DNA of 64,000 bases from Sunxiuqinia rutila (GTDB lineage: Bacteria; Bacteroidota; Bacteroidia; Bacteroidales; Prolixibacteraceae). Positions 61,214-64,000 of this stretch are shown in pieces (positions within the stretch are counted from its first letter, which is position 1; every line of letters begins with the position of its first letter). The notes beneath the pieces were generated by a model. That model had not been told where the DNA came from and made no database searches. It saw only the letters and a list, made by a program, of their open reading frames with translations. Location: positions 62,001 through 126,000 of the forward strand of contig NZ_JBNGOT010000007.1 in NCBI RefSeq assembly GCF_050589705.1, written 5' to 3'. The position numbers were made by a program, and so were the translations under genes.

Positions 61214-62209
61214 TTAGAGTGATTGCCTTACCGTCAGTTTAGTTGGAACACAAAAGTGAATCGGTTGGCCGTTGGTGACAAATTCAGCAGCCTTTCGGCC
61301 CATCAATTCAAAGTCGGTTGAAAGGACCGTTATGCCGTTTTTGACATACTTTTTCATGGGGGTTTCGTTGTAGGAAATTACCCCCACCTCTTGTCCCGGT
61401 GTGAGTTCCTTTTGATCACATTGGTCCAGAAAACGAGCCAGCATGCGGTCGCTGACCATCAGGTATAAATCTCCGGGCTGAATATCCAGCTTTTTGGAAT
61501 CCTTCAGCACCTCACCCGGAATCTGATGATCTTGACAAAACTGATTGAAGTAGGTGATGGAATCTTTTGGATGATAGGTGAATTCAGGATATAAATAAAT
61601 GAATCGTTTGTATTTGCTAATGAGTGCGATGTTGCTTTTGAACGAAGTGTATAGAGTTTCTCCAAAATCCTGGTAAACGGCTGAGTTCGCTTCGTTGGCA
61701 TGAATCCGCCAGTCAATGATCAGCAGTTTGTTTTTGGGAATCCGGTTGATGGTTTCCGGTACTCGTTCATGGTCAAAGTTCATCACAATGTAGTTGGTGT
61801 ATTTGCCAATGCTTTCTTTCAAAATAGTTTCAAATACATTGATGTTGTAGTGATGAAAATGCAAGTCGACAGTAACATTCGGGGGCAAATTCTCTAAGAA
61901 GGAGCCGTACAAAACTTCTTTGTAGGCTTTAAAGGTGTCTAAAAACAGAAAGACTTTGGTGGTGGCTTTGGCCACAAAATAGCCCTTGTTCGGCACCGAT
62001 TCAATGGTTCCCCTGTTTTTTAGCTCAGCATAAGCTTTAAAAACGGTATCACGCGACAATTCACTTTCCTTGCACAGCTGGTTTACTGACGGCAGAATAT
62101 CGCCTACTTTCAGCAGGTTTTTGCTGATGGCTTCGGTTACTGCGTCAATCAGTTGTTGAAATTTCAATTGGTTCGAAGTTGGATCAATCCGGAAATGGAA
62201 TTTACTCAT
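61214..62209 (-). CDS. GntR-type regulator with LacI-like sensor domain (probable xylose regulator)
   Basis: A 331-residue transcription factor. Residues 1-85 form a GntR winged helix (LKFQQLIDAVTEAISKNLLKVGDILPSVNQLCKESELSRDTVFKAYAELKNRG), and the rest is a periplasmic-binding-protein-like sensor of the LacI/GalR type. Proteins with this layout act as sugar-responsive repressors, AraR of Bacillus being one example. It heads the xylose cluster, and a 16-bp motif shared by its own promoter and the xylB promoter suggests control of both. The inducer is presumably xylose or xylulose, by inference. Confidence 0.88.
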   Translation of the reverse strand: MSKFHFRIDPTSNQLKFQQLIDAVTEAISKNLLKVGDILPSVNQLCKESELSRDTVFKAYAELKNRGTIESVPNKGYFVAKATTKVFLFLDTFKAYKEVLYGSFLENLPPNVTVDLHFHHYNINVFETILKESIGKYTNYIVMNFDHERVPETINRIPKNKLLIIDWRIHANEANSAVYQDFGETLYTSFKSNIALISKYKRFIYLYPEFTYHPKDSITYFNQFCQDHQIPGEVLKDSKKLDIQPGDLYLMVSDRMLARFLDQCDQKELTPGQEVGVISYNETPMKKYVKNGITVLSTDFELMGRKAAEFVTNGQPIHFCVPTKLTVRQSL

Positions 62210-62228
62210 GATTTTCAGTTCTTAAGGT

Positions 62229-62244
62229 GTTCTGTTCTGGTATG
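62229..62244 (-). promoter_or_regulatory. Candidate operator upstream of the xylose regulator gene
   Basis: Second exact copy of CATACCAGAACAGAAC (minus strand), 19 bases before the ATG and directly adjoining a TAAGTTTG -7 box (62252-62245). No good -33 element lies upstream of that box. The location suggests autoregulation. Confidence 0.6.
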
Positions 62245-62422
62245 CAAACTTACAAAACAAATTCAAAAAAGGGCGGTGTTTTTTCTGTTTTTGTGCTGGT
62301 GAATCTGATTCCAACACACAGCGTGAGCTGGCTGACCGCTAGAAAAGGAAGTCTTGGATTCATTTGGGTGAGGTGATTTTTTTATCTTGTGGCTTGCTTT
62401 GCACAACTAAAAATCAAAGATC

Positions 62423-62989
62423 ATGTTGAAAGAATTGATTCTGAAGAACAGAAGTTTTCGTCGTTTTAAGGAAGGTGAGCGAATCAGCCCGGAACAGTTG
62501 CGGAATTGGATTGATTTGGCGCGCTGCTCTGCAAGTGCACGCAATGCGCAATCGCTCAAATATGTTTTGGTGACTGAAAAGGCTGACTGTGAAAAGCTGT
62601 TTCCGTTGCTGGCTTGGGCGGGCTATCTGAAGGATTGGTCGGGCCCGGCAAAAGGAGAGCGCCCGGCGGCTTACCTGATCATGCTGAATGACCGGGAAAT
62701 CAGCGATAACTATTTTTGTGACCATGGCATTGCCGCTCAGAGCATGTTGCTTGGAGCTGTTGAGGAAGGCTATGGAGGCTGCATCATCGCTGCGGTGAAT
62801 CGTAAAAAGCTGAGTACGCTTTTCAATTTAAGCGACCGGTATGAAGTGGTGCAAGTGTTGGCCTTTGGAAAACCGGACGAGGAAGTTGTTTTGGAAGAAA
62901 TGGATGGTGATGACTACAAATACTGGCGTGATGAGCAAGGCGTTCATCATGTGCCTAAACGTTCATTGGATGATCTGATTGTAAGCTAA
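62423..62989 (+). CDS. Nitroreductase-family FMN protein
   Basis: A 188-residue flavoprotein with the nitroreductase opening KNRSFRRFKEGERISPEQLRNWIDLARCSASARNAQSLKYVLV, in which the basic residues bind FMN phosphate, and GAVEEGYGGCIIA near the end. Members reduce nitro compounds, quinones or other acceptors with NAD(P)H; the natural substrate is not predictable. Its TAA stop is part of a long hairpin shared with the convergent proline dehydrogenase gene. Confidence 0.88.
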   Translation: MLKELILKNRSFRRFKEGERISPEQLRNWIDLARCSASARNAQSLKYVLVTEKADCEKLFPLLAWAGYLKDWSGPAKGERPAAYLIMLNDREISDNYFCDHGIAAQSMLLGAVEEGYGGCIIAAVNRKKLSTLFNLSDRYEVVQVLAFGKPDEEVVLEEMDGDDYKYWRDEQGVHHVPKRSLDDLIVS

Positions 62990-63043
62990 CAACTCACCAG
63001 GCGATCGCTTTTGAAACCGCCTTGTGAGTTGTTACCCGTTTTT
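62987..63043. terminator. Long convergent hairpin between nitroreductase and proline dehydrogenase genes
   Basis: Seventeen-base arms at 62987-63003 and 63018-63034 with a single mismatch, loop 14 bases, then TTTTT. The left arm begins with the nitroreductase stop codon, and the T run reaches the proline dehydrogenase stop, so one structure can end both transcripts. Confidence 0.82.
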
Positions 63044-63953
63044 AACTCCTGATAAACAAAGCCTTGATGATGTGGCTGGCTATTTGGGGATTTTCTTTCA
63101 ACCGACGGGTGGAGTAGTTAAACCATTGTTCGCCAAAAGGAACATAAACCCGCATTTTATGGCCGGCCTGCACCACGGTGTTGCGCAACTCCGGGGTTAC
63201 TCCATATAGCATCTGAAATTCATACATGGATGGAGGAACCTGATAGCGCTCAATGAGTCTAATGGCTTCTTTTACCAGGAACTTGTCGTGGGTAGCAATG
63301 CCGGCATACATCTTGTTTTTGAACATGAACTCCAGGTCTTCCAGAAAATGGGTTCGAACTTCCTGATAGTCTTTGAAGGCAATTTCTTTCGGCTCAACAT
63401 AAATTCCTTTGCACAAGCGGAAGTTCAGGGGATAACCATTGCTCGGAAACTTACTGAAATCGGTTAGATCATCGAGGGTGCGCCTCAGGTAAGCTTGAAC
63501 GACCAGCCCTACATGCCCACTGAATTCCTTTTTTAGCTTTTTGAAAAGCTGCAATTCAATGTCGACACATTGCGAGTCTTCCATGTCGATTCGGACGAAA
63601 TTGTTCTTTTCAGCGGCTTTGGCTACAATTTCGCGCAGGTGTTGGTAGCAAACTTCCTGGTCAATGAGTAAGCCAAACATGGTCGGCTTCAACGAGAAGT
63701 TGCCTTTGATGTTTTCACGGGTAAAGCGATCAATAATTTCGAGGTACTGATTTTTGTTTTCTTCGGCTTGTTCCAGGTTCGAAATAAATTCGCCCAACAA
63801 ATCGATCGTTACTTCAATATTTTGTGCATTAAGTTTGCGTGAAACCTCCAGCCCATCTTCAATTCTTGTCCCGGCGATGTATCGCTTGCTGAACTGCCAA
63901 ATCAAGGTTTTTGGCATGTACGGGAGCAAGTTTGCAATCATCTTGTTCAACAT
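63042..63953 (-). CDS. Proline dehydrogenase
   Basis: A 303-residue FAD-linked enzyme that oxidises proline to pyrroline-5-carboxylate and passes electrons to quinone. The barrel motifs are present: VTIDLLGEF near the N-terminus, FVRIDMEDSQ, RLCKGIYVEPKEIAF, GIATHDKFLV, and the C-terminal substrate motif YSTRRLKENPQ, in which the Arg residues bind proline carboxylate. It is the monofunctional form, without the P5C dehydrogenase half of PutA. The upstream 47 bases to the window end show no clear promoter. Confidence 0.93.
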   Translation of the reverse strand: MLNKMIANLLPYMPKTLIWQFSKRYIAGTRIEDGLEVSRKLNAQNIEVTIDLLGEFISNLEQAEENKNQYLEIIDRFTRENIKGNFSLKPTMFGLLIDQEVCYQHLREIVAKAAEKNNFVRIDMEDSQCVDIELQLFKKLKKEFSGHVGLVVQAYLRRTLDDLTDFSKFPSNGYPLNFRLCKGIYVEPKEIAFKDYQEVRTHFLEDLEFMFKNKMYAGIATHDKFLVKEAIRLIERYQVPPSMYEFQMLYGVTPELRNTVVQAGHKMRVYVPFGEQWFNYSTRRLKENPQIASHIIKALFIRS

Positions 63954-64000
63954 GTTCTTTTGATTAGTTTAGTTTATACGGTTTTCAACTAACCTAAAAT

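Noticed and set aside
1..64000. CRISPR array, prophage or insertion sequence
   Set aside because: No regularly spaced repeats, transposase, integrase, or phage structural gene is present.

Overview
The window is chromosomal DNA of a Bacteroidota bacterium. The evidence is a SusC/SusD pair with a FecR anti-sigma factor, an lpxC-fabZ fusion, LytS/LytTR signalling, GH92/GH130 glycan genes, and several promoters that match the Bacteroidota pattern TTTG-N19..21-TAnnTTTG. The overall gene content resembles Marinilabiliales/Prolixibacteraceae-like marine or sediment lineages, but that placement is an inference and no genus can be fixed from the sequence alone. No rRNA, tRNA, CRISPR array, insertion sequence or phage gene was found.

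Layout. 1-8.8 kb: an AT-richer accessory block with a 5'-truncated fecR, an STN-type SusC, a SusD-like lipoprotein and a secreted alkaline-phosphatase-superfamily enzyme (likely an uptake locus for a phosphate- or phosphonate-bearing substrate), then a convergent orphan ECF sigma factor and a weak small ORF. 8.8-12.6 kb: a double-domain SGNH lipoprotein whose second domain has lost catalytic residues, folB and glnS. 12.7-15.8 kb: a probable envelope-stress operon with two DUF5668/LiaF-like membrane proteins, a LytS-type kinase and a LytTR regulator. 16-20.6 kb: a membrane protein abutting a cytoplasmic type I pullulanase, an alanine-dehydrogenase-like gene, tsaE and gcvH. 20.9-21.7 kb: a lone AT-rich FkbM-like methyltransferase gene. 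21.9-31.5 kb: core genes, namely rimP-nusA-infB (minus strand), an HD phosphohydrolase, and lpxD, lpxC/fabZ and lpxA.

31.6-36.7 kb: a His-rich outer-membrane protein, then a minus-strand operon of GH92 mannosidase, AmpG-like MFS permease and GH130 phosphorylase, which together suggest salvage of the mannose core of N-glycans. 37-43 kb: lytic transglycosylase, uvrA, and a TGS-domain nucleoside kinase. 43.2-50.4 kb: one efflux operon (tetR, tetR, tolC, MFP, RND) ending in a small PII-like gene. 50.4-55.3 kb: a MATE exporter, a Mn-type SOD, a membrane metallophosphoesterase, and an Fe-type SOD followed closely by a 58-residue winged-helix protein.

55.4-62.2 kb: a xylose catabolic cluster on the minus strand: GntR/LacI-type regulator, xylulokinase, a Tat-exported Gfo/Idh/MocA oxidoreductase, xylose isomerase and a sugar/H+ symporter. 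A perfect 16-bp repeat lies just downstream of the -7 box of both the regulator gene and xylB and is a strong operator candidate. The window ends with a nitroreductase and a proline dehydrogenase that converge on a long hairpin.

The most interesting observations are the shared xylose operator, a terminator-like hairpin in the leader of rimP-nusA-infB, the PII-like gene in the RND operon, the pseudoenzyme half of the SGNH protein, and the SOD-winged-helix pair. No wholly new multi-gene system could be demonstrated.
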